The translations under genes and the position numbers were made by a program. A DNA stretch of 64,000 bases, from contig CAVTEI010000003.1 in the NCBI GenBank assembly GCA_963733765.1, forward strand, positions 434,001 through 498,000, given 5' to 3'. This document shows, piece by piece, positions 43,733-52,528 of this stretch; positions within the stretch are counted from its first letter, which is position 1; each line of letters starts with the position of its first letter. The notes beneath the pieces are model-generated. The model searched no databases. It was not told the origin of the DNA and was given only the letters and a program-made list of their open reading frames with translations. The DNA comes from DATKAS01 sp963733765 (GTDB lineage Bacteria > Actinomycetota > Acidimicrobiia > Acidimicrobiales > DATKAS01).

Positions 43733-44569
43733 ATGAAGCGACCGTCTGTCCTGCTCATTGCCCTTCTCGCGCTCCTCGGACTCCTCGCTGCCGCGTGCGG
43801 TGACGACTCCGACGATTCCGACGCCGCGGCGACAACCGCGGCAGCCGCGGAGACCACGGTCGCAGCGTCGACAACCGCAGCCGCGCCGACGGTGGAGGGC
43901 GAGATCACCGTCTTCGCCGCCGCCTCCTTGACCGAGTCGTTCACCGAGGTCGGCGAAGCGTTCACCGCCGCGAACCCCGACGCGAAGGCGACGTTTAGCT
44001 TCGATGCCTCGTCGGCGCTCGCCACCCAGATCATCGAGGGCGCGCCCGCCGACGTCTTCGCCTCGGCCGACGTTCCGAACATGACGAAGATCACCGACGA
44101 GAGCCTCAATGGCACCGAGCCGGTGATCTTCGCGACGAACCTGCTGACGATCGTCGTGGCCCCGGGCAATCCCACCGGCATTACGGGGGTCGCCGACCTC
44201 GCCAATCCCGACCTCAAGGTCGTGTTGTGCGCCGCAGAGGTGCCGTGCGGCCGGTACGCGGCCCAGATCCTCGAAACCGCGGGCGTGACGGTGACGCCCG
44301 TAAGCCTCGAACAGAATGTGCGCGGCGTCCTCACGAAGGTCACGGCAGGTGAAGCCGACGCGGGCATCGTGTACGTCACCGACGTGACCGCCGCCGGAGT
44401 CGACGCCGAAGGGGTCGAGATCCCTGCGGACATCAACGTGGTCGCCGAATACCCGATCGCCACCGTGGCCGCCTCCGGCAGCCAGGAGATCGCCGAGGCC
44501 TTCATCGACTTCCTCCTCGGACCTGAAGGTCAGGCCATCATGGCCAGCCACGGCTTCGGCGCGCCGTGA
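43733..44569 (+). CDS. modA: molybdate ABC transporter substrate-binding lipoprotein
   Basis: A 278-residue lipoprotein. The signal peptide ends in a LAAAC lipobox (Cys about 22), then an Asp/Ala/Thr linker. The mature domain is a type II periplasmic-binding fold with ModA signatures: ITVFAAASLTESFTEVGEAF, ADVFASAD, NLLTIVVAPGNP, CAAEVPCGRYAAQ and ITVVAEYPIATVA-like ending (VVAEYPIATVA). The gene overlaps modB in ATGAGCG-type fashion (modB ATG/GTG at 44566). It captures molybdate or tungstate for the modBC transporter. Confidence 0.95.
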   Translation: MKRPSVLLIALLALLGLLAAACGDDSDDSDAAATTAAAAETTVAASTTAAAPTVEGEITVFAAASLTESFTEVGEAFTAANPDAKATFSFDASSALATQIIEGAPADVFASADVPNMTKITDESLNGTEPVIFATNLLTIVVAPGNPTGITGVADLANPDLKVVLCAAEVPCGRYAAQILETAGVTVTPVSLEQNVRGVLTKVTAGEADAGIVYVTDVTAAGVDAEGVEIPADINVVAEYPIATVAASGSQEIAEAFIDFLLGPEGQAIMASHGFGAP

Positions 44570-45414
44570 GCGCATCCACGCCGACAGTGGCGACCTCAGC
44601 GCGGCAACGTCGAGTCCCCCAGGAGTCGCTGCCTCTCCCCGCGCTGATCCTCGCCATCATCGCGATCGCGTTCTTCGCGCTGCCGTTCATCGGGTTGCTG
44701 TGGAAGGCGCCATGGGGCGATGCGTGGTCGATCCTGACGTCGGACAGCTCCCTCACCGCGTTGCGGCTCTCGATCTACTGCTCGATGTGGGCGACCGGCC
44801 TTGCCCTCGTCTTTGGGGTCCCCCTCGCCTGGCTCCTGGCCCGGGGTGCGTTCCGGGGCCGGGGGCTGGTGCGAGCGCTGTGCACCCTGTCGATGGTGCT
44901 GCCGCCGGTCGTCGCCGGAGTTGCGCTCTTTTACGCGCTCGGTCGACGAGGTCTCGTCGGCCAATACCTCGACGAGTGGTTCGGGATCACGCTGCCGTTC
45001 TCGACCGCCGGCGTGATCGTCGCCCAGACATTCGTAGCGATGCCGTTTCTCGTGCTGACCGTCGAGGCTGCGTTCCGCCAGCGCGATCCTCGATTCGAGG
45101 AGGCCGCGCGGACTCTCGGCGGGGGACGCTGGTACATCTTCCGGCGCGTCACGCTCCCGGCGATCCGTCCGGGTCTCATCGCAGGCGCCGTGCTGGCGTG
45201 GGCCCGCGCCCTGGGAGAGTTCGGGGCGACGATCACGTTCGCCGGCAACTTCCCTGGCCGCACCCAGACGATGCCGCTGGCCATCTATCTCACGAACGAG
45301 ATCGAGCCAGATGAAGCGATCGTCCTAAGTCTCGTGCTGATCGCGGTGTCCTTCGCGGTGCTCGTCGCCTTGCGCGACCGATTCCTCGGCGGCGGCGCAC
45401 CGCCCGCGGCATGA
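44566..45414 (+). CDS. modB: molybdate ABC transporter permease
   Basis: A 282-residue permease with about five to six helices. The EAA loop that contacts the ATPase is clear (FEEAARTLGGGRWYIFRRVTLP), followed by GLIAGAVLAWARALGEFGATITFAG, diagnostic of ModB/CysT-like permeases. The start is GTG 44566 overlapping the modA stop (GTGA). The end overlaps modC by 4 bases. Confidence 0.93.
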   Translation: MSASTPTVATSARQRRVPQESLPLPALILAIIAIAFFALPFIGLLWKAPWGDAWSILTSDSSLTALRLSIYCSMWATGLALVFGVPLAWLLARGAFRGRGLVRALCTLSMVLPPVVAGVALFYALGRRGLVGQYLDEWFGITLPFSTAGVIVAQTFVAMPFLVLTVEAAFRQRDPRFEEAARTLGGGRWYIFRRVTLPAIRPGLIAGAVLAWARALGEFGATITFAGNFPGRTQTMPLAIYLTNEIEPDEAIVLSLVLIAVSFAVLVALRDRFLGGGAPPAA

Positions 45415-46463
45415 GCCTCGACGCCCACATCGTCCGCACCCTCGGCACGTTCGCGCTCGATGTCGAGCTGCACGCTCGGCCCGGCGAGGTCATGGCGCTG
45501 CTCGGCCCGAACGGCTCCGGCAAGAGCACCTTGCTCCGCTGTCTCGCCGGTCTGCTCGCACTCGACGCCGGCCACATCACGCTCGATGGTCAGTGCCTCG
45601 ATGGACCTGACATCGACCGCTTCGTTTCCCCCGAGCAGCGCCCCGTCGCGGTCGTGTTCCAGAGCTATCTCTTGTTTCCCAGCCTCAGCGCGCTCGAGAA
45701 TGTGGCGTTCGGGTTACGCGCGCGCGGTGTCCCCAAGGCAAAGGCGCGCACTGCCGCAGCGGCTTGGCTCGAACGGGTCGGTCTCACCGATCATGCGCAC
45801 CATCGACCGGGCGCGCTCTCCGGCGGTCAGGCACAACGGGTCGCGCTCGCGCGTGCGCTGGCGACCGAGCCTCGCCTGCTGCTGCTCGACGAACCCCTGG
45901 CCGCGCTCGACGCCGGCGCCCGCACCGACGTGCGCAGAGATCTGCGGAAGCACCTGGCCACATTCGGCGGCGTTCGGCTGCTCGTCACTCACGACCCGGT
46001 CGACGCCTACGCGCTCGCGGACCGCGTGGTCATCCTCGAGGGGGGTGCAGTCGCTCAGGCGGGCACGCTCGCCGACGTGACGGCGCGTCCCCGCTCGCGC
46101 TACATCGCCGACCTCATCGGTGTGAACCTCGTCTCCGGTGTGGGCGGCGACGGCATGCTCACGACCGCCGCCGGCGGTCGAGTCGTCCCCGCCGATCCGG
46201 TCGAGGGCCCCGCCTTCGCGGTCATCCAGCCTCATGCGGTCGCGCTCTATCCGTCGCCGCCTGCCGGCAGCCCCCGCAATGTCTGGCCGGTGACCGTGGT
46301 GGAGATCGACCGTCACGCGGATCGCGTCAGGGTGCGGGTCGACGGCGAGGTCCCCCTCGTTGCCGAGATCACCCCGTCGGCGCTCGAGGCGCTCGCACTG
46401 CGCCCTGGCGACGAGATCTGGGCCTCGGTCAAAGCAACCGAGATCACGACGTACGCCGTTTGA
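45411..46463 (+). CDS. modC: molybdate ABC transporter ATPase
   Basis: A 350-residue ATPase. Walker A GPNGSGKST, Q-loop VVFQSYLLF, signature ALSGGQAQR, Walker B LLLLDEPLAALD and the H-loop VTHD are all present. The C-terminal 120 residues end in a TOBE domain (VWPVTVVEIDRHADRVRV ... IWASVKATEITTYAV), where oxyanion binds to inhibit transport in ModC proteins. It ends the modABC operon; a hairpin lies 13 bases after the stop. Confidence 0.94.
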   Translation: MSLDAHIVRTLGTFALDVELHARPGEVMALLGPNGSGKSTLLRCLAGLLALDAGHITLDGQCLDGPDIDRFVSPEQRPVAVVFQSYLLFPSLSALENVAFGLRARGVPKAKARTAAAAWLERVGLTDHAHHRPGALSGGQAQRVALARALATEPRLLLLDEPLAALDAGARTDVRRDLRKHLATFGGVRLLVTHDPVDAYALADRVVILEGGAVAQAGTLADVTARPRSRYIADLIGVNLVSGVGGDGMLTTAAGGRVVPADPVEGPAFAVIQPHAVALYPSPPAGSPRNVWPVTVVEIDRHADRVRVRVDGEVPLVAEITPSALEALALRPGDEIWASVKATEITTYAV

Positions 46464-46476
46464 CAGAGCAGACTGC

Positions 46477-46492
46477 GTCGCCGTGAGGCGAC
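46477..46492 (+). terminator. GC-rich hairpin after modC
   Basis: GTCGCC-GTGA-GGCGAC is a perfect 6-base stem with a 4-base loop, 13 bases after the modC stop and 16 bases before the next ATG. There is no T-run, so termination may be partial or the hairpin may have another use. High-GC actinobacteria often use hairpins of this kind. Confidence 0.4.
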
Positions 46493-46508
46493 TGCGGAGG
46501 GTGCCGCG

Positions 46509-47519
46509 ATGGTGAGGCGCAGCTGGCGCCACGTCGCGTTGGGCATCGCCCTTCTGGCGCTGATCGTGCTGATCGGGACGATCGGCTACATGTTGCTCGG
46601 CTTCGGGGCGCTCGATGCCACTTACCAGACCGTCACCACGATCACGACGGTCGGGTTCCGAGAGGTCGAGCCGCTCAGCTCGGCCGGCAAGGTGTTCACG
46701 ATCGTGCTCATCCTGGCGGGTGTCGGCACTGCGCTCTACACGCTGACGGTCGGGCTCGAGCTGCTGGTCGAAGGTCACTTCGGCCTCGCAATGGAGAGGC
46801 GTCGGATGGACAAGCAGATCGCATCGTTTCGCGGGCACGTCATCGTCTGCGGATGGGGTCGAGTCGGGAAGGCGATCGCGCGAGAGCTGGCAATCGCCGA
46901 GAAGCCTGTCGTGATCATCGACAGCGACCCCGCTCGACTCTCCTCTGTTCGTGGGTATCCGTACATCGAGGGGGATGCCTCCGACGACGACGTGCTCCGA
47001 GAGGCGGGTATCGAACATGCGTCGGCGCTCGTCGCGGCGGTGGCGACCGACGCGGGCAATCTCGTCATCACCCTGTCGGGACGCGCGCTCCAGCCTGACC
47101 TGTTCATCGTGGCCCGCGCCCGAGAGGAGACGAGCGCAGCGAAGCTCGAGCGCGCCGGGGCCAACCGCGTCGTCAATCCGCAGGAGATCGGTGGTGCACG
47201 CATGGCGGCATTCCTCGTGCAGCCCCACGTCACCGAGTTCCTCGACGTGGTGATGCACGACCGCGAGATGGAGCTGCGGCTCGAGGAGCTCGAGATCGCT
47301 GCGAACTCCCCTCTCGCCCACATCACCGTCGGCCAGGCCCATGTGCGGGATCAGACCGGTGCGCTCATCCTCGCCATCCGCGATCCTGACGGGGGATTCA
47401 TCACGAGCCCGGGCGCCAGCACCGCGATGGAGCCCGGCCACGTGCTCATCGCGATCGGCACGTCGAGCCAGCTCGCCGCGCTGGAAGCGGCGGCGAGCCG
47501 CCCGGGAGCGACGGCGTGA
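46509..47519 (+). CDS. two-TM potassium channel-like protein with RCK (TrkA-N/C) domains
   Basis: A 336-residue channel. Two transmembrane helices (VALGIALLALIVLIGTIGYM, FTIVLILAGVGTALYTLTVG) flank a pore helix and filter QTVTTITTVGFREV. The canonical filter is TVG[YF]G; here the last Gly is Arg. An RCK_N/TrkA-N domain follows (HVIVCGWGRVGKAIAREL with a GxGxxG nucleotide fold, then VVIIDSDP), and a TrkA-C domain closes the protein. It probably conducts or regulates K+ at the membrane under NAD(H) or ligand control. The TVGFR filter may alter selectivity; filters with a substituted final Gly occur in related prokaryotic channels, so this is not proof of loss. Confidence 0.85.
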   Translation: MVRRSWRHVALGIALLALIVLIGTIGYMLLGFGALDATYQTVTTITTVGFREVEPLSSAGKVFTIVLILAGVGTALYTLTVGLELLVEGHFGLAMERRRMDKQIASFRGHVIVCGWGRVGKAIARELAIAEKPVVIIDSDPARLSSVRGYPYIEGDASDDDVLREAGIEHASALVAAVATDAGNLVITLSGRALQPDLFIVARAREETSAAKLERAGANRVVNPQEIGGARMAAFLVQPHVTEFLDVVMHDREMELRLEELEIAANSPLAHITVGQAHVRDQTGALILAIRDPDGGFITSPGASTAMEPGHVLIAIGTSSQLAALEAAASRPGATA

Positions 47520-49651
47520 CCGCAACCGAGATCGTCGCGCAGATGACCGACGACGAGAAGCTCTGGTGTCTCGACGGCGATGCGCCGTGTTGGGCGGGCC
47601 TCACCTACCTCGGCACCGGCGGCTACCACCGAAGCCCGTTCTACGCGGCTCGCGTCGAACGGCTGGGACTCCCGGGCTTCGCTTTCTCCGACGGACCGCG
47701 GGGAGTCGTCGTCGACCGTGCGACGTGCTTCCCCGTGAGCATGGCCCGCGGCGCGACCTGGGACCTCGATCTCGAAGAGCGGATCGGCGAGGCGATCGGC
47801 CGGGAGCTGCGGGCGATCGGCGCCACGCTCTATGGCGGCGTGTGCGTCAACGTCCTGCGCCACCCCGCCTGGGGTCGGGCGCAGGAGACGTACGGCGAGG
47901 ACCCCCACCATGTGGGTGAGATGGGTGCTGCGCTCACCCGCGGCGTGCAGCGCCACGCGATGGCGACGGTGAAGCACTTCGCCTGCAACTCCATGGAGAA
48001 CGCTCGCTTCCGCGTCGACATCAGCGTCGACGAGGTCGCGCTGCACGAGGTGTACCTGCCCCACTTCAAGCGCATCATCGACGAGGGCGTCGCGGTCGTG
48101 ATGAGCGGATACAACAGCGTGAACGGCGTGTGCTGTGGCGACAACGGTGTGTTGCTGACCGACATCCTCCGCGACGAGTGGGGCTTCGAGGGGTTCGTGA
48201 TCAGCGACTGGATCTTCGGGATGCGCGATGCGGCCAAGTCGGTGAAGGCCGGACTCGACGTCGAGATGCCCTACCGCATGGTGCGTGCGTCGGATCTACG
48301 TGAGGCCCTCGGTCGGGAAGACGTGTCGTGGGAGGAGGTCGACCGCAGCGTCGAGCGGATCGTGTCGACGTTGCTGCGGTTCGACTCGGTGTTGAGCACG
48401 CCCGCACCGGCGTACGACGTGCTCGCCTGTGAGGAACATCGGGCGATCGCACGCGAGGCGGCCGCGAAGTCGGTGGTCTTGCTGCGCAACGAACCCGTCG
48501 GCGGGCAGCCGGTGCTCCCGCTCGATGCGTCCGCGCTACGCCAGGTCGCCGTCATCGGCGAGCTCGCCGCGATCACGAACCTCGGTGACGGCGGGTCCAG
48601 CGACGTGTGGGCACCGCAGGTCGTGACGATCCTCGACGGGTTGCGCGCCGCCCTCCCGGACGCCGAGGTCGTGCATGACCCAGGATCAGACCCGTCCGCC
48701 GCCGCCGAGGTCGCTGCGGGAGCCGATGTCGCGTTGGTCGTCGTGGGGTACACCTACGTCGACGAGGGTGAGTACATCGGCGACGCCGGCACCGCCCATC
48801 TGCGTGACCTCTTCCCGGCGGCCGACGACCCTGAGCTCGTCGAGCGGTTCAAGACTGAAATCGCGACACGTCGGCCGGTCGAGACACCTGCACATGTCCA
48901 AGCGCGGGGCAGCGGGTTCGCGCTCGGGGGCGACCGTTCGTCGTTGCGTCTGCACGACGCGCACAGAGCGCTCGTCCGCGCGGTCGCCGACGCGAACCCG
49001 AAGACCGTCGTGGCGGTCGTGGCGGGCAGCGCGGTCGTGATAGCGGAGTGGGACCAAACCGTCCCCGCGATCGTGCAGTCCTGGTACGCAGGGATGGAGG
49101 GCGGACACGGACTCGCCGACGTGCTGCTCGGTCGCGTCGATGCGATGGGGCGCCTTCCGTTCTCGGTGCCGGTCACGGAGGCGCACCTGCCCCCGTTCGA
49201 TCGCGACGCCGACTCGTTTACCTACGACCGGTGGCACGGATGGTGGCACCTCGCACATGAGGGCAACGAGCCCGCCTATCCCTTCGGCTTCGGGCTGAGC
49301 TACACGACGTTTGCGCTCGGCGAGGCGTCAGCAACGATCGACGCCCACGCGATCGCGGTCAGCGCGGCCGTTCGCAACACCGGGGGGCGGGGTGGCACTG
49401 ATGTCGTACAGGTCTACGCACATCGGGCGGAATCAGATGGTCCTCCACGTCTCGTCGGGTTCGCCCGCTGCGAGGTCGACGCCGGCGAGACGTACGTGGT
49501 CGAGATCTCGATCCCCCTCGACCGGCTGGCCGAGCGCGACATCGACGTGCACCGGATGGTCGTCCGCCCGGGCCGCTACGAACTGCGCGTGGCGCGGCAT
49601 GCCACCGATCCCGGCATTCAGGTCGGGGTCGAGATCACGCGAACTGCTTGA
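47516..49651 (+). CDS. GH3-family beta-glucosidase-like glycosidase
   Basis: A 711-residue glycoside hydrolase family 3 enzyme. The TIM-barrel domain has GRAQETYGEDPHHVGEM, ATVKHFACNSMENARF and the catalytic nucleophile Asp in FVISDWIFGMRDAA. The (alpha/beta)6 sandwich follows (AAKSVVLLRN, VAVIGELAAITNLGDGG), then a fibronectin-III-like C-terminal domain (NTGGRGGTDVVQVYAH). No signal peptide, so it probably acts on imported oligosaccharides or glycosides in the cytosol. The GTG start overlaps the channel stop (GTGA). The 3' end overlaps the convergent LLM gene by 17 bases. Confidence 0.9.
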   Translation: MTATEIVAQMTDDEKLWCLDGDAPCWAGLTYLGTGGYHRSPFYAARVERLGLPGFAFSDGPRGVVVDRATCFPVSMARGATWDLDLEERIGEAIGRELRAIGATLYGGVCVNVLRHPAWGRAQETYGEDPHHVGEMGAALTRGVQRHAMATVKHFACNSMENARFRVDISVDEVALHEVYLPHFKRIIDEGVAVVMSGYNSVNGVCCGDNGVLLTDILRDEWGFEGFVISDWIFGMRDAAKSVKAGLDVEMPYRMVRASDLREALGREDVSWEEVDRSVERIVSTLLRFDSVLSTPAPAYDVLACEEHRAIAREAAAKSVVLLRNEPVGGQPVLPLDASALRQVAVIGELAAITNLGDGGSSDVWAPQVVTILDGLRAALPDAEVVHDPGSDPSAAAEVAAGADVALVVVGYTYVDEGEYIGDAGTAHLRDLFPAADDPELVERFKTEIATRRPVETPAHVQARGSGFALGGDRSSLRLHDAHRALVRAVADANPKTVVAVVAGSAVVIAEWDQTVPAIVQSWYAGMEGGHGLADVLLGRVDAMGRLPFSVPVTEAHLPPFDRDADSFTYDRWHGWWHLAHEGNEPAYPFGFGLSYTTFALGEASATIDAHAIAVSAAVRNTGGRGGTDVVQVYAHRAESDGPPRLVGFARCEVDAGETYVVEISIPLDRLAERDIDVHRMVVRPGRYELRVARHATDPGIQVGVEITRTA

Positions 49652-50696
49652 CCGCCGGCATCACGTCAGAGGCGAACAGGCGCAGGTTCCGCTCGGCCTC
49701 GGTGGGCGCCATGTCGCCGTATGAGCACACCGCCATGAACGTGTCGTTCCCGACCATGCCCTGGATGTCGCGGATCTTGTCGACGCACTGCTCGGGCGTG
49801 CCGATGACGTGCAGGTCGGTGAACGCCTTGATCGCCGGCGCGCTGCCGTACTTGTCGAGGAAGCCTGAGAGCTTGCCGTAGAACTCATAGCCCTTGGTGC
49901 CCGCGAGGTGGTCGCTCTTGAACTCGTAGTGGGTGATCACCGTCTCGTAGTAGCGCCCCACGTACTCCTCGCCGAGGTCGCGGGCCCGTCCCTCGTCGGG
50001 ATCGCAGAAGACCCAACCGGCACAAGCGGGTGGCGGTGCCTCGCCGCCCGTCGCGTCCCGGAAGAGGGTTCGATACTCCTCGAGCTCTTGCGTGACCTGA
50101 TCCCAGGGCTTCTGCGGCACGATCATGATCCCGACGCCGAGGTCGGCCATGATCCGCACCGATTCGGGGCTCACCGCCGACGCGTACGTGCGGTCCTTGA
50201 ACGACTTGAACGGCGCCGGCCGCAGGTCGCGTGGGCTCTGCTGGTAGTAAGTGCCGGCGAAGTCGACGTGGCCCTTTTCGAGACCTTGGAGCACGAGTTG
50301 GGCGCTCTCGATGAACCGCGCTCGCGACTCCTCCATGTTGACGCCGAATCCGCCGAACTCGATGCGCCCGAGACCGCGACCGATGCCGAGGATCACCCGT
50401 CCTCCGGAGAGGTTGTCGAGCATGGCCACGCCCTCGGCCACCCGCACCGGGTCGTGCCAGGGCAGCACCACGACCATCGTCCCGAGCTGCAATCGCTCGG
50501 TGCATCCGGCCATGTAGGTGAGGAACTGGAGCGCGTCGGGGACCATCGTGTAGCCCGTGAAGTGGTGCTCGACCGTCCAGATCGAGTCGAAGCCCAACGG
50601 CTCGGCCATGCGCGCGAGGCGGACCTCGTCGGCGTAGACCTCGTGGTCAGGACGCGTCGCCGAGCCCTGGAAGATCATCGAGAGTCCGATCTGCAT
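49635..50696 (-). CDS. LLM-class flavin/F420 oxidoreductase
   Basis: A 353-residue luciferase-like protein. It begins MQIGLSMIFQGSATRPDHEVY and has the conserved FDSIWTVEHHFTGYTM, QLGTMVVVLPWHDPVRVAEG and GRVILGIGRGLGRIEFGGFG segments, as in bacterial luciferase-type monooxygenases. It lies directly after the PPOX gene on the same strand (one-base gap), and that gene overlaps the dehydrogenase upstream, so the three form an operon. Substrate unknown. Confidence 0.9.
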   Translation of the reverse strand: MQIGLSMIFQGSATRPDHEVYADEVRLARMAEPLGFDSIWTVEHHFTGYTMVPDALQFLTYMAGCTERLQLGTMVVVLPWHDPVRVAEGVAMLDNLSGGRVILGIGRGLGRIEFGGFGVNMEESRARFIESAQLVLQGLEKGHVDFAGTYYQQSPRDLRPAPFKSFKDRTYASAVSPESVRIMADLGVGIMIVPQKPWDQVTQELEEYRTLFRDATGGEAPPPACAGWVFCDPDEGRARDLGEEYVGRYYETVITHYEFKSDHLAGTKGYEFYGKLSGFLDKYGSAPAIKAFTDLHVIGTPEQCVDKIRDIQGMVGNDTFMAVCSYGDMAPTEAERNLRLFASDVMPAVKQFA

Positions 50697-50697
50697 G

Positions 50698-51126
50698 TCA
50701 GCCGCTCCAGTTCGAGTAGTCGTTCGTGCGCCACCGTTCAGGGGTGATCCGCACGAGCACGCTGACGTGGTCGGCTGACTGCTCGACGTACCCCTCGGCC
50801 AGCTCGTCGCCCAGGTAGCGCTGCGCCATGCGGAACTGGAGAGCGCGATCGACTGTGTCGAACGTCGCGGGTCCCTCGACGGTGACGAAGCGATACGGCA
50901 GACCCTCCTGTTGCGCGCACAGCGACGCGCGCCCGGCGGCCTTCACCAGCGCGGCCTTCTGGCTCGACTCGCCCACGATGACCTGAACGTCACCGCCCGG
51001 CTCGTACAAGTACCAAACCGGCGTCGCGAGGGGGGCGTCGCCGTCGCGGTTGACGCAGAACACGCCGACGTGGAGATCTGCGAGGAACGCCTCGCGCGTT
51101 GCCTTCGACATCGTGAGCTCACTCAT
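50698..51126 (-). CDS. PPOX-class flavin/F420-binding protein
   Basis: A 142-residue split-barrel protein of the pyridoxamine oxidase-like class. It begins MSELTMSKATREAFLADLHVG, has APLATPVWYLYEPGGDVQVI (the flavin-binding strands) and ends PERWRTNDYSNWSG. ATG 51126 overlaps the stop of the dehydrogenase (ATGA). It sits between the dehydrogenase and the LLM enzyme and may act with them as a small flavin reductase or as an independent F420 enzyme. Confidence 0.87.
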   Translation of the reverse strand: MSELTMSKATREAFLADLHVGVFCVNRDGDAPLATPVWYLYEPGGDVQVIVGESSQKAALVKAAGRASLCAQQEGLPYRFVTVEGPATFDTVDRALQFRMAQRYLGDELAEGYVEQSADHVSVLVRITPERWRTNDYSNWSG

Positions 51127-51989
51127 GCCTCCAGCCTCCCACCGTTGAGGATGCGGTCGATCATCTCGTCGAGCGGCGGGGCTTCGGGCACGTCCTTGTA
51201 GGCGTCGAGGCGCTCGTAGATCTGGGCGGCGGCGAGGAACGCCCCCGGTGGAACACCGGAGGTCTCGAGCGACGCGGCGATCTCCTCCATCTCGGCGACC
51301 CACCGCCACGTCTTGCCGGCCGTTGCCGGCACGCGGTTCGACCACTCCAACGCGGAAGGTTGCGAGCGCTGCCACTCGACGATGAGCGCGTCCTCGATGC
51401 CCTCGGCGCGCGCCATCGCCCGGATCGCGATCACGAGCGCGGTCGTGCCCTTCGTCCAGGCGGCGTAGGCCATCTTGATCGCCGACGCCGCCGCGGGTTC
51501 CGGACCCAACCACGTCACTTGGATCTCCGGTGTCGCGAGCATGTCGACGATCTCATCGCCGCCCGCGCCCGACAGGTACACCGCGGTGGGGCGTTGGGTG
51601 GTCGGGGGACCGCCGATGATGCCGCCGTCGACGTATCGCATCCCCGCCGCGTCGACGGCGGAGGCGATGGCCCGCGCACGCTCGGGGGAGATCGCGTTCG
51701 CGTCGACGAACACGGCCGCGGCGTCCCCGCCCTTGGCCGCAACGGCGACCTCCTCGGCGACCGACGAGGCCACGCCCGGCGGAACGACTGACAGCACGAT
51801 GTCGCTCGCGCCCACGAGCTCGACGAGGTCTTCGACGGGTTCGATGCCGGCGGCCGTTGCGCGCCGGCGCGAGTCCTCGCTGCGCCCGTCGAGCACCGAG
51901 ATCACCCGCCGACCGGACGTCACGAGCGAGCGTCCGATCTCGGCGCCCATCGCGCCGGCGCCGATCAATCCGATGGTCAGGCCTGCCAT
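51123..51989 (-). CDS. NAD(P)-binding 6-phosphogluconate dehydrogenase-like oxidoreductase
   Basis: A 288-residue beta-hydroxyacid dehydrogenase-type enzyme. The Rossmann motif is at the very start (LTIGLIGAGAMGAEIGRSL), followed by DIVLSVVPPGVA, the substrate-binding stretch YVDGGIIGGPPTT and a C-terminal helical domain with a Lys in SAIKMAYAAWTKGT that fits the catalytic Lys. The C-terminal part matches DUF1932-type members. ATG 51989 is the best start. It heads the three-gene operon. Confidence 0.87.
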   Translation of the reverse strand: MAGLTIGLIGAGAMGAEIGRSLVTSGRRVISVLDGRSEDSRRRATAAGIEPVEDLVELVGASDIVLSVVPPGVASSVAEEVAVAAKGGDAAAVFVDANAISPERARAIASAVDAAGMRYVDGGIIGGPPTTQRPTAVYLSGAGGDEIVDMLATPEIQVTWLGPEPAAASAIKMAYAAWTKGTTALVIAIRAMARAEGIEDALIVEWQRSQPSALEWSNRVPATAGKTWRWVAEMEEIAASLETSGVPPGAFLAAAQIYERLDAYKDVPEAPPLDEMIDRILNGGRLEA

Positions 51990-52081
51990 GCCGTCAGCCT
52001 CCCACCTCACACCCCCGCGACCTCGGTAGCGAACGGGCCACGAATGGCCCGTTCCTTACCTGAGAACCGGAAGGCCGGGGG

Positions 52082-52477
52082 TCAGTCGGCGAAGACGTCG
52101 CGACTGAGCTGGATGAAGAACGTGTGGTCGTGGCCCTTGTTGGGATCCTGCGCCTGGTAGTGAGTCTTCCCCTTGCCGTCCGGGACGTCCTCCTCGGAGT
52201 AGATGGCCCCCACCGGACAGACGTCCGGTTGGTAGCACGCCGTGCAGGAGGTGCACTCCTCCGTGTTCACGTAGAGGATGCTGTCGCCGAAGATGGCGAT
52301 GGAGTCGGGGCGCGGGGTGTGCGTGTTCTCGATCTCGCCGCTGCCCGCTTCGTCCTCGGAGAACAGCTGGTTCTTCGCGGGATCGAACTCGTAGATGCAC
52401 TGGACGGGGCACACATCGACGCACGCCCTGTCCTTCACGTCGATGCACGCTTCGGTGATGATCGCTACGCCGGCCAT
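52082..52477 (-). CDS. fdxA: ferredoxin, FdxA-like 7Fe/8Fe with internal insertion
   Basis: A 131-residue ferredoxin. The first cluster motif EACIDVKDRACVDVCPVQC has the C-x7-C-x3-C-P spacing of actinobacterial FdxA (3Fe-4S or 4Fe-4S), and the second (EECTSCTACYQPDVCP) has C-x2-C-x2-C-x5-C-P spacing. A roughly 30-residue insertion (QLFSEDEAGSGEIENTHTPR and what follows) separates them; typical FdxA proteins are shorter there. It is a likely electron donor for P450s or the flavoproteins here. ATG 52477 was chosen over upstream codons in a basic, non-family extension. It is divergent from the thiolase-like gene. Confidence 0.88.
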   Translation of the reverse strand: MAGVAIITEACIDVKDRACVDVCPVQCIYEFDPAKNQLFSEDEAGSGEIENTHTPRPDSIAIFGDSILYVNTEECTSCTACYQPDVCPVGAIYSEEDVPDGKGKTHYQAQDPNKGHDHTFFIQLSRDVFAD

Positions 52478-52528
52478 GTTGCCCTTTGTACCCCCTCGGC
52501 CCTGGGTCAAGCCGCCTACATTGCGGCG

